A DNA stretch of 64,000 nucleotides, from NCBI RefSeq assembly GCF_012911005.2, contig NZ_WTVS01000008.1, forward strand, positions 1-64,000, given 5' to 3'. The notes beneath the pieces are model-generated. The model ran no database searches and had not been told where the DNA came from. It saw only the letters and a list, made by a program, of their open reading frames with translations. The position numbers were made by a program, and so were the translations under genes. Each line of letters begins with the position of its first letter. The stretch's first letter is position 1. Of this stretch, positions 9,171 to 18,057 are shown one piece after another. The stretch comes from Aromatoleum toluolicum (GTDB taxonomy: Bacteria > Pseudomonadota > Gammaproteobacteria > Burkholderiales > Rhodocyclaceae).

Positions 9171-10451
9171 ATGACTACGGTCGCCGTTATTGGCCTGGGC
9201 TATGTCGGCCTGCCGCTTGCCGTTGAATTCGGCAAGAAGTTCAAGACCTTGGGGTTTGATCTTTCGGTCAGCAAGGTCGCAGCATATCGCGAACATTTCG
9301 ATCCGACCGGGGAGGTTTCAGGCGAGGACTTGCGCGCCGCGACGATGCTTTCGTGCCATGCGGATGCGGGCGTGATCGCCGAAGCCGATTTCGTCGTCGT
9401 AGCAGTACCGACACCGGTGGATCAGGCACACCAGCCCGATTTTTCGCCACTGGTCGGTGCATCGCGGACCGTCGGACAGAACCTGAAGCGAGGGGCGATC
9501 GTCGTATTCGAATCGACGGTGTATCCCGGTGCTACCGAGGAAGTCTGCATTCCGATTATCGAGCGGGAATCGGGCCTGAAGTGGAAGGAGGACTTTTTCG
9601 TCGGCTACTCGCCCGAGCGGATCAATCCGGGCGATAAGGAGCGCACGGTCACGAAGATCGCGAAAGTGGTGTCGGGGGATACGCCCGCGACACTGGCGAA
9701 GGTTCGCGAGGTTTACGGGGCGATCATTACCGCAGGGGTCTATGCTGCAAGCTCGATCAAGGTCGCAGAGGCGGCGAAGGTCATCGAGAACACGCAGCGG
9801 GATCTCAATATCGCCTTGATGAACGAACTGGCAGTGATCTTTCACAAGATTGGAATCGACACGCTCGAGGTGCTCGAAGCCGCAGGGACGAAGTGGAACT
9901 TCCTGCCGTTCCGTCCGGGCCTCGTCGGCGGACACTGCATCGGGGTCGATCCCTACTATCTGACACACAAGGCGGAGATGCTGGGTTACCACTCGGACGT
10001 AATCCTGGCCGGACGGCGTATCAATGACGGGATGGGCAAGTATGTTGCCGAACAGACCGTCAAACAGATGATTCAGGCGGGGCATCCGGTGCGTGGCTGC
10101 GACGTCATCGTATTGGGGCTCACCTTCAAGGAGAACTGTCCAGATCTTCGCAACAGCAAGGTCATCGACGTGATCCGAGAGCTGCGCAGCTTCGGTTGCA
10201 GGGTGCATGTGCATGATGCCGTTGCAGCGACGGCGGAGGCCGAGCATGAGTATGGCGAGGCCCTTGTGTCCTGGGCGGAGCTGCCGCGCGCGACGGCTGT
10301 GGTTGCAGCGGTCTCGCACAAGGCGTACCTGGAAATGCCGCTCACGACGATCACCGGGAAATTGTTGCCGGACGGTATTTTCGTCGATGTGAAGTCGGCG
10401 TATGACCGCGACGCGTTGGCGGCGTCCGGGGTGACTGTCTGGCGGCTCTAG
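9171..10451 (+). CDS. UDP-N-acetylhexosamine 6-dehydrogenase (TviB/WbpO type)
   Basis: A 426-residue nucleotide-sugar dehydrogenase that oxidises the C6 of a UDP-sugar to a uronate with two NAD+. The N-terminal Rossmann motif is VAVIGLGYVGLP, the middle helix has the E-x-x-K-x-x-E-N-x-x-R pattern (AEAAKVIENTQRD), and the catalytic Cys is in GGHCIGVDPYYL. The C-terminal UDP-binding domain carries LTFKENCPDLRNSKV. Sequence flavour is closer to TviB/WbpO (UDP-GlcNAc/GalNAc) than to UDP-glucose dehydrogenase. ATG 9171 is chosen over GTG 9162/9168. It lies 52 bases after prsT and probably supplies an acidic sugar for the same polysaccharide. Confidence 0.92.
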   Translation: MTTVAVIGLGYVGLPLAVEFGKKFKTLGFDLSVSKVAAYREHFDPTGEVSGEDLRAATMLSCHADAGVIAEADFVVVAVPTPVDQAHQPDFSPLVGASRTVGQNLKRGAIVVFESTVYPGATEEVCIPIIERESGLKWKEDFFVGYSPERINPGDKERTVTKIAKVVSGDTPATLAKVREVYGAIITAGVYAASSIKVAEAAKVIENTQRDLNIALMNELAVIFHKIGIDTLEVLEAAGTKWNFLPFRPGLVGGHCIGVDPYYLTHKAEMLGYHSDVILAGRRINDGMGKYVAEQTVKQMIQAGHPVRGCDVIVLGLTFKENCPDLRNSKVIDVIRELRSFGCRVHVHDAVAATAEAEHEYGEALVSWAELPRATAVVAAVSHKAYLEMPLTTITGKLLPDGIFVDVKSAYDRDALAASGVTVWRL

Positions 10452-10498
10452 CGGGAGAGGTCGCATTTCGCAAGCGGTGCGCCATGCGGGAGGCAATG

Positions 10499-11458
10499 AT
10501 GAGGCGTGGGTTATATGTAAGCCGAAGCCTTCACTTGTTGGGGGCAGCATTGCTAGCCACCGTGTCGCACGCGTCGATTGCCGCGAAGGGTGATTCTGTC
10601 GAGTTGGCGGGACCCGCCGTTGAGGCCGTTTTTGTAGATCACGCGCGCTATTTGGCGGATCTTGCGGTGGCCCATGAGCACGGTGAGGGGGTGGAACGTG
10701 AACCTGCCAGGGCTGCCGCGCTGTATTGCGAGTCTGCGCGTTTGGGCAATGTCGAGGCCATGTATTCGCTCGGCTGGATGTACGCCAACGGACGGGGGCT
10801 GGACCGCAATGATGCCTATGCGGGAACGTTGTTTGCGATGGCTGCGTTTTTCGGGCATCCGCAGGCCGATCAGATGCGCCGATACACCGGCGACTATGTG
10901 GGGGCCGTGCCCGACTGTCTGCAGCCTCCTCCCGATGAGTCACTCGAACCGGGATGGAGCGCCGAAGCCCACATCGCGGCACTGTCGGCGCAGCGCAAGC
11001 AACTGGCGCGACTCGTGGTCGACCTCTCCGCTGAATACGCGATCAGCCCGAGGCTCGCGCTCGCGATTGCACTGACCGAATCGAACCTCGACGCGGAAGC
11101 TGTCTCGCCGAAGAATGCAGTGGGGGTGATGCAGCTGATCCCCGATACTGCGGCGCGCTTCAATGTGCGAAAGCCCTTCGACCCCGAGGAAAACATCCGG
11201 GGCGGTCTAGCATATCTGCGTTGGCTCCTGGCCTATTTCCGCGGGGACATCGCCATGGCTGCAGCCGGATACAACGCTGGCGAGGGCGCCGTCGATCGCT
11301 ATCGGGGGGTGCCGCCTTACGCCGAAACGCAGGCCTACGTCGCGCGTATCCTCGCCTTCATGCAGCGACGCAAGCATGCATACGACAGCCGTATCACTGA
11401 TCCGAGCCCGGTCGCTCCTGCGTTGCAACTCGTCAGCGAGCGCGGGGGAGGTTCGTGA
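10499..11458 (+). CDS. Sel1-repeat lytic transglycosylase (SLT domain)
   Basis: A 319-residue exported protein that should cleave peptidoglycan glycan strands. A signal peptide (LHLLGAALLATVSHASIAA) is followed by two Sel1-like repeats (about residues 50-130) and an SLT domain from about 175. The catalytic Glu is in ALTESNLD, with the family motifs GVMQLIP, NIRGGLAYLRWLL and AAGYNAGEGAV. ATG 10499 is preferred because GGGAGG lies 5 bases upstream; ATGs at 10484 and 10496 are alternatives. Its stop overlaps the GTG of the protease gene. In this context it may open the wall for polysaccharide export or surface-protein assembly; that role is inferred. Confidence 0.9.
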   Translation: MRRGLYVSRSLHLLGAALLATVSHASIAAKGDSVELAGPAVEAVFVDHARYLADLAVAHEHGEGVEREPARAAALYCESARLGNVEAMYSLGWMYANGRGLDRNDAYAGTLFAMAAFFGHPQADQMRRYTGDYVGAVPDCLQPPPDESLEPGWSAEAHIAALSAQRKQLARLVVDLSAEYAISPRLALAIALTESNLDAEAVSPKNAVGVMQLIPDTAARFNVRKPFDPEENIRGGLAYLRWLLAYFRGDIAMAAAGYNAGEGAVDRYRGVPPYAETQAYVARILAFMQRRKHAYDSRITDPSPVAPALQLVSERGGGS

Positions 11459-12243
11459 AAGGCGGTGGGTGTCCGGCGCGGCGTGATGCGTGGATGTGGC
11501 TTGTCGTGCTCTGTGCTGCCATTTCTGTTCCGCACCTGGCGGTAGCGGGTCTCGTCGAAGTGCTACCGCGACTGAAGCCCTCGGTGGTTGCCGTGGGAAC
11601 GTTTCAGCGCGCGCGTTCACCGCAATTCCGATTCCTTGGCACCGGGTTCGCGGTGGGCAGCGGCCGACTGATCGCGACCAATGCGCATGTCGTGTCGGTG
11701 TCGATTTCGGACGATCAGTTGGAGTCCCTGGTCGTTGTCGTGCCGGGTGCCGCGCAAGGCGCCATGCGCAAGGTCGCGAAGGCGGCGGTCGATCCGAATA
11801 CCGATCTTGCCGTCCTGCGGCTCGATGGCGAGCCTTTGCCCGCTTTGCAGCTCGCCGAGGAAAGTTTCGTTGCCGAGGGCCGGTCGATTGCATTCATGGG
11901 GTTCCCGATCGGCAGCGCACTGGGACTCACGCCGGTCACGCACCGGGGCATCGTCGCGGCAGTGACGCCGATCGGCATTCCGCAGGCGAATTCCCGCCAG
12001 CTCAATCCGGCGTTGATCCGGCGACTTGCGGGGGACACGTTCCGTGTCTACCAGCTCGATGCAACGGCGTATCCGGGCAATAGCGGCAGCCCGGTGTTCG
12101 ATCCGGACAGCGGTGAGGTGCTGGGGATCGTCAACATGGTCTTTGTGAAGGGTACTAAGGAGAATGCGTTGAGTGCGCCGTCCGGAATCACCTATGCGAT
12201 TCCCGTCTCGCACCTTCGTGCTTTGCTGATGGATGTCCGGTGA
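11455..12243 (+). CDS. Secreted trypsin-like serine protease (S1C/HtrA-like, no PDZ)
   Basis: A 262-residue protease with an N-terminal signal peptide (WLVVLCAAISVPHLAVA). The chymotrypsin-fold triad is visible: His in LIATNAHVVS, Asp in DLAVLRL and Ser in YPGNSGSPVF. It stops about 30 residues after the S-strand, so the PDZ domains of true HtrA/Deg proteases are absent. The GTG start overlaps the transglycosylase stop by 4 bases, suggesting co-expression. It acts in the periplasm. The substrate is unknown; the neighbours suggest envelope protein processing. Confidence 0.88.
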   Translation: MKGGGCPARRDAWMWLVVLCAAISVPHLAVAGLVEVLPRLKPSVVAVGTFQRARSPQFRFLGTGFAVGSGRLIATNAHVVSVSISDDQLESLVVVVPGAAQGAMRKVAKAAVDPNTDLAVLRLDGEPLPALQLAEESFVAEGRSIAFMGFPIGSALGLTPVTHRGIVAAVTPIGIPQANSRQLNPALIRRLAGDTFRVYQLDATAYPGNSGSPVFDPDSGEVLGIVNMVFVKGTKENALSAPSGITYAIPVSHLRALLMDVR

Positions 12244-12246
12244 TGG

Positions 12247-12321
12247 TGGTCCCCCCGGCGAGAATCGAACTCACATCTAGCGCTTAGGAGGCGCTCGTTC
12301 TATCCATTGAACTACAGGGAG
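12247..12321 (-). tRNA. tRNA-Arg, anticodon CCT
   Basis: Read on the minus strand the sequence folds into a full cloverleaf. The acceptor CTCCCTG pairs with CGGGGGG, the anticodon stem AGCGC/GCGCT encloses loop CTCCTAA (anticodon CCU, reading AGG), the T-stem is GTGAG/CTCGC around TTCGATT, and a CCA end is encoded. It begins 4 bases after the protease stop codon on the opposite strand. Confidence 0.96.
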
Positions 12322-12385
12322 AGGCGCGCAATTCTATCCGGTTGCGCGTCGCGCACCAAGCGCGGTGCGCAATTGGTATGGGCGT

Positions 12386-14440
12386 TCAGGGATCAATCGC
12401 GTGGTGAGGCTTCGGTTCGACATCGTGTCCGGTCGTAAGGTCGGTACGGTCGCTGCGCGGCGGGAAGAGGAAGTCCCGAGGCTGGCCGAGGATGTGTCGT
12501 AGGGTCATCCACACGAGGGTGCGCCCTTGGGCGAAGGTGATCCGGCGCGCGCGCATTGCCACGTACAGGGTAAGGGAGAAACTGACGCCCAGATTTGTGA
12601 GGCCGATCAGGGCGATGCCGCAGGCGGCGAGGGCGGCAGCCTGCCACCCCAGTGCGAAATCGAGGCCTGCGCCGGCAAACCCGACATAGGCAGAAGAGAA
12701 GGCGATGTGGCGGATGTCGAGAGGGAGGCCGAACAGTACGCCCACTGCGGTGACGCCACCGAGCAGGAAACCGAAGAAGAAGTTGCCTGCGAGCGCGCCG
12801 AGGTTGTTTTCGACGTAGCGGGCGATGCTTTCCATGCGGTGTGCGCCAAGGAGGCGACGCGGCCAGCGCAACTGCAGGAGACGCTCGGGAATGCGCGCAT
12901 AGGCGCAAAGGTTGTCGTGATAGCCGGCAATGAGACCGGAGAGGAAGAGGCAGACGCCGGCAACTGCGGCGAAGAATACTGCGCCCCCGGCCGGGTCGAT
13001 CTCGTCCAGCAGCACTAGCGCCTTGTCCGGCGGCACGAAATGGGCGCCAGTGGTGGCGTGAACGATCAGTGCGATCGCCATCGCGGCCGGGATCGCTACG
13101 CCGACGTTGCCGACAATCGCTGCGAGCTGGCTGCGCACGGTGCGGGCAATCAGTTCGACCAGGTTGTCGAGATTGCGGCTCTTACCTTGAGTCTCGCCAA
13201 TCGATGCCGCGATCGCGTTGGCCGTCATGGCCGGCTGCTTCGTGGCCACGGTGCCGCCGATAATGTGGATGATGACGAAGCCGATGCCGTAGTTGAGGCA
13301 GAAACTCACAGCGGACGTGAGCGGCGCGTGGCCGAACGTTGCAAGGACGAGCTTGAAGGCGGCCATGCAGGCGATGATCAGTCCGCCCAATGCAGCGGAA
13401 TGCAGTATCCCGAAGTACTCGCGGCGGGTGGTCGTGATGTAGCGCTCGCCGGTCTTGCCCGCGCTCTCGGTCATGCGCAGCGAAAGCAGTTCCACGTTCT
13501 TGCCGAGATAGTCGGAGAGGCGGTGCTTGCGGCATTCCGAGCTGACAAGCTCCTTGAACAGATCGACGATCTCGGGGGCTACGTCCGCGAGCATGCGGCG
13601 TTGCCGCAGCCCTGCTAGCAGGCGCAGCAGGCGGCCGATGCGTCGGAGGTGTTGGTGCAGGCGTTCGAGCTTGAAAGTCAGGGTGAGGCTGGTGCCGAGC
13701 TTGGCTGCGCGCCGGCGTATGCGCACCAGGGCTTCCTCGCACTGGTCGAGCATGACCTGGACGTGCCGTTCGTCCTCCACGAGCGTCGTCGGCGTTTCCC
13801 ACCACTGAGCGTAATTGCGGATGTAGGCGACCAGTTCGGCGTTCTGTGCGAGAAAGGCCGATTCGTGTTCTTCGAGTTCGGGGTCAATACGGATGAACTC
13901 GGGGTCCAGCCCGATCGCGCTGGCGTGATAGGAGAGCACGCGGAGGGCCTCGAGGATCTCCGCGATCGCTTCGGGCAAGGCGCGGCTGTCGGCCTCCGAC
14001 GCCGGCGCTTCGTCCCCGAGGACGGTGCAGATCAGCTCGCACCACAGTTCATCGGAGATAGCGTTGACCCACACTTCGTCGTCGTTGCGCCAGAACAGGA
14101 CGGCGAGCACGTCCTTCATGTACGCGGTGTCGAGGTAGTCGGGCAGCAGCCGTCCGGTGAGGCGTCGCGCCGTTTCGGAAAAGAATCCGGTCGAGGGTAG
14201 CAAGCCGGACGAAGCGTAGAGCGACACCTGCTTGCGTTCGTGGAACAGCCTGCGGAACGCCGAGTTCAGGCGTCGACGCAGGTCCGGACGCGCCTTGAGC
14301 GTATCGATGAGCTGCCGTAGCCGGGATTCCGCGCCCGCGGCGTCGCTGGCCCTGGGCGGGCGCAACTGGCCGATGAGGGTCTTCCATTGTGCGAGTTCGT
14401 CGCTGTCGGGGTCGTCCAGGCGTTCCAGCAGTCGATCCAT
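12386..14440 (-). CDS. 'Site-specific recombinase' family (SpecificRecomb) multi-pass membrane protein
   Basis: A 684-residue protein of the family databases call site-specific recombinase (PF10136). Its sequence looks nothing like an integrase or resolvase. The N-terminal 330 residues are charged and helical. The C-terminal half has about eight hydrophobic membrane segments (for example LIIACMAAFKLVLATFG, AIPAAMAIALIVHATTG, AVFFAAVAGVCLFLSGLIAGY). The start at 14440 is chosen because GGAG lies 5 bases upstream on the minus strand; the ORF opens at 14488. Function is unknown, and 'recombinase' should not be taken literally. It sits alone between the tRNA-Arg gene and the divergent uup. Confidence 0.85.
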   Translation of the reverse strand: MDRLLERLDDPDSDELAQWKTLIGQLRPPRASDAAGAESRLRQLIDTLKARPDLRRRLNSAFRRLFHERKQVSLYASSGLLPSTGFFSETARRLTGRLLPDYLDTAYMKDVLAVLFWRNDDEVWVNAISDELWCELICTVLGDEAPASEADSRALPEAIAEILEALRVLSYHASAIGLDPEFIRIDPELEEHESAFLAQNAELVAYIRNYAQWWETPTTLVEDERHVQVMLDQCEEALVRIRRRAAKLGTSLTLTFKLERLHQHLRRIGRLLRLLAGLRQRRMLADVAPEIVDLFKELVSSECRKHRLSDYLGKNVELLSLRMTESAGKTGERYITTTRREYFGILHSAALGGLIIACMAAFKLVLATFGHAPLTSAVSFCLNYGIGFVIIHIIGGTVATKQPAMTANAIAASIGETQGKSRNLDNLVELIARTVRSQLAAIVGNVGVAIPAAMAIALIVHATTGAHFVPPDKALVLLDEIDPAGGAVFFAAVAGVCLFLSGLIAGYHDNLCAYARIPERLLQLRWPRRLLGAHRMESIARYVENNLGALAGNFFFGFLLGGVTAVGVLFGLPLDIRHIAFSSAYVGFAGAGLDFALGWQAAALAACGIALIGLTNLGVSFSLTLYVAMRARRITFAQGRTLVWMTLRHILGQPRDFLFPPRSDRTDLTTGHDVEPKPHHAIDP

Positions 14441-14555
14441 CCGGTCTCCATTCGTGTCGCAGCGGCGATCCAATGTTGCGGTGCGCAAAAATCGCGTGAG
14501 CCTGGCATCTTAACAGACCGCTAAAATGCGAATCCTTTACCGCGAGTAACATCCC

Positions 14556-16463
14556 ATGCCGCTCCTTTCCGTCGACAACGCTTGCCTTGCCTTTGGTCAC
14601 GTCGATCTGCTCGACCGCGCCGAGTTTCAGCTCGATGCCGGGGAAAGGGTTGCGCTGATCGGTCGCAACGGTTCGGGTAAGTCCAGTCTGTTGAAGGCCT
14701 TGGCGGGCCAAGCGACGCTGGATGACGGCACGGTGTGGCGCCAGTCGGGCCTCAAGGTCGCCTATGTGCCGCAGGAAGCTGACTTCCCCCTCGATCGCGA
14801 CGTGTTCGCGACGATCGCGGACGGACTGGGCGAGGCGGCGCGCCTGCTCGTCGAATATCACGATGCAATGCATGCCGTGGCGGAATCCGCGAGCGCAGAG
14901 GCCTTGGCGCGGCTTGACGCCCTGCAGCACGAAGTGGATGCGGCCGACGCGTGGCGATTGAACCAGCGCGTCGACGAGATCATCGTCCGCCTCGCGCTTC
15001 CGGGCGATGCGCTGGTGTCCAGCCTTTCGGGGGGTGGGGTCAAGCGGGTGGCGTTGGCACGGGCGTTGGTTTTCGAGCCGGAACTGTTGTTGTTCGACGA
15101 ACCGACCAACCATCTTGATCTCGACGGCATCGTCTGGCTCGAATCGCTGATCCGGGAGTTCCGTGGCGCGGTCGTCGTGATCACCCACGACCGGGTGTTC
15201 CTCGATAACGTTGCAACGCGCATCATCGAGCTCGATCGCGGGAAGCTGAGCAGCTACCCGGGCAAGTTCGGCGACTACCAGCGGCGCAAGGTCGAGGAGC
15301 TGGAGGCCGAGGCGAAAGCCAGTGCGCGCTTCGACAAGGTCCTGGCGCAGGAGGAGGTATGGATACGCAAGGGGGTCGAGGCGCGCCGCACCCGCAATGA
15401 AGGGCGCGTGCGACGGCTCGAGGCGTTGCGGCGCGACCGCGCTGCCCGGCGCGACCGTCTGGGGAACGTCAAGCTGGCGGTCGACAAGGGCGAGCAGAGC
15501 GGCCAGATGGTCGCGGAACTGACCGACGTCACCAAGCGTTTCGGCGAGCGCGTGGTGGTGCGCGATTTTTCGACGCGCATCGTGCGTGGCGACCGCGTCG
15601 GCCTGATCGGCCCGAACGGGGCGGGGAAGACCACGCTGCTCAAGCTCATCCTCGGCGAGATCGCTCCGGATTCGGGTACCGTGCGCCGCGGCACGCGCCA
15701 GACGGTCGCCTATTTCGACCAGCTGCGCGCCCAGCTCGACCCGGAACTGCCGCTGACCGAGGTGATCAGCCCGGGATCGGACTTCGTCGAGATCGGGGGC
15801 GAGCGCAAGCATGTGATCGGTTACCTCGGCGATTTCCTGTTTGCACCGCAGCGCGCGCGCTCGCCGGTGAAGTCGCTCTCGGGGGGGGAACGCAACCGGC
15901 TGCTCCTCGCGCGGCTGTTCGCACGACCTGCGAACGTGCTGGTGCTGGACGAGCCGACCAACGACCTCGATATCGAGACGCTCGACCTGCTCGAGGAGCT
16001 GCTGGCGGACTACGACGGCACGCTCTTCCTCGTGAGCCACGATCGGGCATTTCTCGACAACGTCGTGACCCAGGTGATCGCAGCCGAGGGCGACGGGCGC
16101 TGGGGTGAGTACGCCGGTGGTTATGCCGACTGGCAACGGGTGAAGCAGGCCGCAGCGGAGCGCGCGGCCGAAGAGACGAAGGCGGCTGCCCCGAAACCGG
16201 TTGCACCGGCCGCGTCCAAGCCGGCGGCCGCGAAAGACGGGAAGTTGTCGTTCAACGAAAAGCGCGAGCTGGAGACCTTGCCTGACCGCATCGCCGCATT
16301 CGAGGCAGAGCAGGCGGCATTGCACGCAAGGATGGCCGACCCGGCGCTGTATCAGCAGGCGCCGCAGGAGGTGGCGCGCATCAAGGAGCGCCTGGAGGTG
16401 CTCGATACGGAAATCGAAAATGCGCTGGTGCGCTGGGAAGCGCTGGAGAGTCGCGCCGGCTGA
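14556..16463 (+). CDS. uup: ABC-F family ATPase Uup
   Basis: A 635-residue soluble tandem ATPase with no membrane segments. The first cassette has Walker A GRNGSGKSS, signature LSGGGVKRVALA and Walker B LLFDEPTNHLD. The second has GPNGAGKTT, LSGGERNRLLLA and LVLDEPTNDLD. A charged linker lies between them, and the C-terminal 90 residues are an Ala/Pro/Lys-rich linker plus coiled coil, typical of Uup. ABC-F proteins of this group act on the ribosome and affect genome stability rather than transport. The gene is divergent from the membrane protein to its left, with about 115 bases shared upstream. Confidence 0.95.
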   Translation: MPLLSVDNACLAFGHVDLLDRAEFQLDAGERVALIGRNGSGKSSLLKALAGQATLDDGTVWRQSGLKVAYVPQEADFPLDRDVFATIADGLGEAARLLVEYHDAMHAVAESASAEALARLDALQHEVDAADAWRLNQRVDEIIVRLALPGDALVSSLSGGGVKRVALARALVFEPELLLFDEPTNHLDLDGIVWLESLIREFRGAVVVITHDRVFLDNVATRIIELDRGKLSSYPGKFGDYQRRKVEELEAEAKASARFDKVLAQEEVWIRKGVEARRTRNEGRVRRLEALRRDRAARRDRLGNVKLAVDKGEQSGQMVAELTDVTKRFGERVVVRDFSTRIVRGDRVGLIGPNGAGKTTLLKLILGEIAPDSGTVRRGTRQTVAYFDQLRAQLDPELPLTEVISPGSDFVEIGGERKHVIGYLGDFLFAPQRARSPVKSLSGGERNRLLLARLFARPANVLVLDEPTNDLDIETLDLLEELLADYDGTLFLVSHDRAFLDNVVTQVIAAEGDGRWGEYAGGYADWQRVKQAAAERAAEETKAAAPKPVAPAASKPAAAKDGKLSFNEKRELETLPDRIAAFEAEQAALHARMADPALYQQAPQEVARIKERLEVLDTEIENALVRWEALESRAG

Positions 16464-16472
16464 GGTCGGCGC

Positions 16473-17384
16473 TTACAGGGCAAGGCCGCTGACGTTGTTG
16501 AGCCATGCTGCGGCCCCGGCGGCGGAGGCGAAGAAGACGGCGACGTGATACACCGACCACCAGCGATAGCGGGAAGCGAGCCGGTCCGGGGGGAGGTCGG
16601 AAATGAGGAACAGCGCCTTCGATGCGGGTTTGCGCACGACGTGCGATTCCGGCGCGGAGAGGATCTCGTCGCGCAGTTTCGTCACTTCGCGGCGAGCCTG
16701 GCTTCGCGCCAGTTCCCATTCGCGGAGATCGATTTCGCCGTTGCGGTCGAGATCGAAGCGTTCGAGCAGACGTGTGCGGTCCGACTTCCAGTGATCCAGC
16801 AGCTCGCGCGTCTGTCGCCCGATGTCGAAATCGGGGGCGACGCTGCCGAGCGTGGCGAAATCGCCGAGCACGTAAATGCGGTCCTGGTTGATCAGGCACC
16901 ACTGCGTGTGTCGCGTGTCGCCCTGCGTGTAGGTCTCCTTGCGGCTGACCATCATGTCGGCGCCTTCGGGATCCACGGCGCATACGCCGCTGCCGTCGTC
17001 GAGCAGGAAGGACGTGTCGCTCTCGTCCGTGGAAACGTGGCGCCATTTGCCGTCGCTCTGCCGGCGCGATGTCTCCACGCGATACCAGAGCACGGGGAGC
17101 CCGTTCACCGGCGACAGTAGCGGCGTTCCGTCGAGGGGGCGGCCGCGGCCGGTCAGCTCGACGTAGCCCTGGGCCGCGGATGCGATGCGCGAGGTCGGGG
17201 TGTCGGAAATCGCGCGCGTCGTCCTGAGCGAGCGCAGCCAGCCGGCGAGTCCGCTGACGGCGAGAACACCGATGCCGAATGCCCACCCCTTGCCGGGTGC
17301 CGTCTTGAGCATTATCGCGACGGTGATGAATTGCAGCGTCGGCAGCGTGACGTGCGCGATGTCGCGGCGCAGACGGGTCAGCAT
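16473..17384 (-). CDS. GIDE-domain membrane protein with an EF-hand loop
   Basis: A 303-residue protein with hydrophobic segments near 15-50 and a C-terminal membrane helix near 275-295. The middle (about 65-180) resembles the GIDE domain that often follows LemA in bacteria. About residues 206-217 form a textbook EF-hand calcium loop, DLDRNGEIDLRE, with acidic or amide ligands at loop positions 1, 3, 5, 9 and 12. The gene follows lemA with 19 bases between, so the two are probably one transcript and partners at the membrane. The activity is not known, and the mitochondrial ubiquitin-ligase meaning of GIDE does not apply because no RING is present. Confidence 0.8.
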   Translation of the reverse strand: MLTRLRRDIAHVTLPTLQFITVAIMLKTAPGKGWAFGIGVLAVSGLAGWLRSLRTTRAISDTPTSRIASAAQGYVELTGRGRPLDGTPLLSPVNGLPVLWYRVETSRRQSDGKWRHVSTDESDTSFLLDDGSGVCAVDPEGADMMVSRKETYTQGDTRHTQWCLINQDRIYVLGDFATLGSVAPDFDIGRQTRELLDHWKSDRTRLLERFDLDRNGEIDLREWELARSQARREVTKLRDEILSAPESHVVRKPASKALFLISDLPPDRLASRYRWWSVYHVAVFFASAAGAAAWLNNVSGLAL

Positions 17385-17403
17385 ACTGCGGGCGGCCGTC
17401 CGC

Positions 17404-17979
17404 TCAGGTGCTGAACAGCGTCTTCAGGTCGACGTCCGACTTTTCGCCACTCGCGAATTCGAGCAGGGGCTTGGGTTCGAACTGGAACATGCGGGCGACG
17501 AAGACGTCGGGGAATTGCTCGATGCGGACATTGAGCAGATTGACCGATTCGTTGTACCACTCGCGACGGTCGGCGATGCCGTTCTCGAGCGCCGTGATGC
17601 GCGTCTGCAACTGCATGAAGTGCTCGTTGGCACGCAGTTCGGGGTAGGCTTCGGCGACGGCGAAGATCTGCCCCAAGCCGGTCCGCAGCATCCCTTCCGC
17701 CTTGCCGAGGGCGGCAACGTCCTGGTGTTCGCGTGCACTGGCAACGCGCGCGCGCGCTTCGGTGACCCGCTGCAGCGTTTCCTGCTCGAACTGCTTGTAC
17801 TGCTTGCAGACTTCGACGAGTTTGGGCAATTCGTCATGTCGTTGCTTCAGCAGTACGTCAATGTTCGCCCATGCCTTGGCGATGTTGTGCTTGAGCCCGA
17901 CGAGGCCGTTATAAACGACGATCGCATACAGCAGGGCGATGACCAATGCGCCCAGGGTAATGGCAGCGGACATGCTCAT
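17404..17979 (-). CDS. lemA: LemA family protein
   Basis: A 191-residue LemA protein: one N-terminal membrane helix (ITLGALVIALLYAIVVY), then a long alpha-helical bundle with the family's features near KAWANIDVLLKQRHDELPKL and RREWYNESVNLLNV. LemA proteins are membrane anchored with helices on the periplasmic side; their exact function is unsettled. It is first of a two-gene unit with the GIDE protein. Confidence 0.94.
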   Translation of the reverse strand: MSMSAAITLGALVIALLYAIVVYNGLVGLKHNIAKAWANIDVLLKQRHDELPKLVEVCKQYKQFEQETLQRVTEARARVASAREHQDVAALGKAEGMLRTGLGQIFAVAEAYPELRANEHFMQLQTRITALENGIADRREWYNESVNLLNVRIEQFPDVFVARMFQFEPKPLLEFASGEKSDVDLKTLFST

Positions 17980-18057
17980 AGTTATGTCTCCCCTTGTTGC
18001 CGCAGCATGATATACGCAATTTGCGGCAAGCCGGCGGTGTGGCCGTACGCGCGCGCC

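Noticed and set aside
12247-14440. tRNA gene next to a 'site-specific recombinase' as sign of an integrated element
   Set aside because: No integrase active site, no direct repeat of the tRNA 3' end, no composition change, and neighbours are ordinary chromosomal genes.
14049-16325. 758-residue minus-strand frame across uup
   Set aside because: Lies opposite a complete ABC-F gene with both Walker sets; the reverse product has no motif and runs into the neighbouring membrane protein gene out of frame.
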